DNA of 6,679 nucleotides. Origin: an uncultured Actinomycetes bacterium. Its GTDB lineage: Bacteria > Actinomycetota > Thermoleophilia > Solirubrobacterales > Thermoleophilaceae. Below are positions 5,595 to 6,679 of this stretch, in pieces. Under the pieces are notes generated by a model. The model did not search any database and was not told where the DNA came from. It worked only from the letters and a program-made list of their open reading frames with translations. How positions within the stretch are numbered: position 1 is the stretch's first letter; every line of letters starts with the position of its first letter. The position numbers and the translations under genes are program-made. Location of the stretch: contig CAMLNW010000153.1 of NCBI GenBank assembly GCA_946481495.1, forward strand, positions 1 through 6,679, in the 5' to 3' direction.

Positions 5595-5830
5595 CTTCGA
5601 GCGTCCCCGCCAACCGCTCTCCAGAGCAGATCCGCGCCTCGATCGAGGAGACGCGCCGCGAGCTGGCGTTCTCGGTCAACGACCTGCGCTCGAAGGTGAC
5701 GGAGATCGCCGATTGGCGTCGCCAGCTGTCGCAGAATCGCGGCGCGGCCCTCACGACGGCGGCCGTCACCGGCTTCGTCGTCGGCGGCGGCATCGCCGCT
5801 GCCGTCAGCCTCTTCCGTCGCCGCCGCTAG
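5591..5830 (+). CDS. DUF3618 domain-containing protein
   Basis: A 79-aa protein. RSPEQIRASIEETRRELAFS (9-28) is the typical DUF3618 opening, a helix that in this family follows the pattern 'R.PEQI...IE.TR.ELA..V..L..K'. After a linker rich in charged residues comes one membrane helix (about 52-75, Gly-rich with VVGGG) and a final RRRR, giving a tail-anchored layout. The ATG overlaps the Holin-X TGA (ATGA) and has a good RBS, AGGAGA (5575-5580), ten bases upstream. DUF3618 genes commonly sit beside Holin-X genes in actinobacteria. Function is unknown. It is the last gene of the operon; the TAG lies in a small imperfect hairpin. Confidence 0.85.
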   Translation: MTSSVPANRSPEQIRASIEETRRELAFSVNDLRSKVTEIADWRRQLSQNRGAALTTAAVTGFVVGGGIAAAVSLFRRRR

Positions 5831-5841
5831 CCGCTAGGCGG
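5824..5841. terminator. Imperfect hairpin across two convergent stop codons
   Basis: CCGCTAG (5824-5830) can pair with CTAGGCGG (5834-5841), with one bulged G and a CCG loop. It spans the stops of DUF3618 and the AI-2E transporter, so it could act in both directions. The stem is short and lacks a U-run. Two tandem copies of CCGCTAG contribute, so this may be incidental. Confidence 0.25.
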
Positions 5842-6679
5842 GCGCCGCCGGAGGCGGCTCGAACGGCGGTCCGGGCGGAGGCTCCGTCGGCTCCTCGTCG
5901 TCGCGGGCGTGGATGCCCTGCAGGTCGGCCCACTCGCGCAGCGCGATCTGGATCGTCGCCGCGACCGGCACCGCCATCAACGCACCGAGCACGCCGAGCA
6001 GCGTGCCGCCGAACAGCACCGAGACGATCACCAGGAACGGGTTGATGTCGACGGCCCGCCTCTGGATCTGCGGCTGGACGAGGTTGTTCTCGACCTGCTG
6101 GTAGACGATCGACCAGACGACCCAGATGATCGTGTCGGCGGGAAAGTCGCCGAACAGCGTGACGACGCCGACGATGACCGCTCCGATCGTCGCGCCGACC
6201 ATCGGGATCAGGTCGAAGAAGAAAACGATCAGCGCCAGCGGCGCCGCGAACGGGATGCCGAGGATCTTCAGGACGATGAACGAGGTCACCGCCGCCAGCA
6301 GCGCCTGCGCGAGCGCCCCGGCGACGTAGTTGCCGACCGCGCGCGCCGAGCGGTCGACGACACGCTCGATCCGTTCGGCGCGGTCCTCGGGGGCAAAGCG
6401 CAGCCAGAGCATGATCCAGCGTCTGCCGCCGCCGAGCATGAAGGCGGTCAGGATCAGGATCGTCACGACGGCGAAGATCGAGTTGACGATCCCCAGCCCG
6501 ACGTCGCTGAGGATGCCCGCGGCGTCGCCCAGCTTCTCCGGCAGCTTCGCGGCCTCCTCCTGCAGCTTGGCGGTGATGTCGTAATCGTCGTTGAGCTCTT
6601 GCAGCCGCTCGTTCTCGTTGACGAACTTCGTCACGTCCTTCGCGTAGGCGGGCGCGTTCTGGGCCAGATCCTCGGCGCC
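5834..6679 (-). CDS. AI-2E family transporter, N-terminal part missing at window edge
   Basis: An open frame of 281 residues that runs off the right end; no stop interrupts it up to base 6679. It is a multi-pass membrane protein of the AI-2E transporter/PerM family (PF01594). One hydrophobic span follows a charged helical stretch (NSIFAVVTILILTAFMLGGG, ending in RRW), then the amphipathic EDRAERIERVVDRSARAVGNYVAG region. Further helices contain the signatures PLALIVFFFDLIPMVGATIG, VYQQVENNLVQPQI and INPFLVIVSVLFGGTLLGVLGA. The C-terminus is an acidic, proline-rich tail (EEPTEPPPGPP). A GTG at 6634 could start translation in frame, but coding-like sequence continues upstream and family members are usually well over 300 residues, so the true start lies outside. 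Despite the family name, many members do not carry autoinducer-2, so the substrate is unknown. It converges on the DUF3618 gene with 3 bases between. Confidence 0.92.
   Translation of the reverse strand, partial: GAEDLAQNAPAYAKDVTKFVNENERLQELNDDYDITAKLQEEAAKLPEKLGDAAGILSDVGLGIVNSIFAVVTILILTAFMLGGGRRWIMLWLRFAPEDRAERIERVVDRSARAVGNYVAGALAQALLAAVTSFIVLKILGIPFAAPLALIVFFFDLIPMVGATIGAVIVGVVTLFGDFPADTIIWVVWSIVYQQVENNLVQPQIQRRAVDINPFLVIVSVLFGGTLLGVLGALMAVPVAATIQIALREWADLQGIHARDDEEPTEPPPGPPFEPPPAAPA

Noticed and set aside
5834..6679. Quorum-sensing function suggested by the AI-2E name
   Set aside because: The family is broad and no luxS or lsr-type gene is nearby, so the name alone does not support autoinducer transport.

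Overview
This is a GC-rich bacterial chromosomal window. Gene families and style suggest an actinobacterium, possibly of the Solirubrobacterales/Thermoleophilia type. The pointers are extreme G/C at codon third positions, short overlapping genes, a CaiB-type CoA-transferase, an actinobacterial Holin-X protein and a DUF3618 protein. The lineage is an inference. I see no mobile element, tRNA, rRNA or CRISPR array, and no stretch over 300 bases lacks a gene.

Layout, left to right. (1) The last 44 codons of a CaiB/BaiF-type CoA-transferase overlap, by ATGA, a MerR-family regulator whose C-terminal half seems to hold a second, degenerate MerR-like winged helix. (2) Converging on it after only 3 bases is a minus-strand DUF2804 protein. 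(3) DUF2804 diverges from a complete cytochrome P450. The short region between them holds a 12-base palindrome and a -10-like hexamer placed for a leaderless P450 mRNA. (4) A perfect hairpin lies at the P450 3' end. (5) A run of six plus-strand genes follows: a Nit1-like carbon-nitrogen hydrolase, a TetR/FadR-like regulator, a 45-aa membrane peptide, a 65-aa tail-anchored protein, a Holin-X protein and a DUF3618 protein. The genes overlap or lie 2-11 bases apart. Before the first gene, a -10-like TATGCT, a perfect inverted repeat TTGACT-GACG-AGTCAA and a good ribosome binding site line up as promoter, operator and RBS. (6) Converging on the run after 3 bases is the C-terminal two thirds or so of an AI-2E-family transporter, cut by the window edge.

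Working model (inference): the TetR protein binds the inverted repeat and controls itself, the amidase and perhaps the small membrane-protein cassette. The cassette resembles in organisation the Escherichia coli yqjD-yqjE-yqjK group (tail-anchored proteins around a Holin-X protein), so it is more likely an envelope or stationary-phase module than a phage lysis unit. The CoA-transferase/MerR pair and the P450/DUF2804 pair suggest acyl-CoA and lipid or terpenoid-like metabolism, but no substrate can be read from the sequence.
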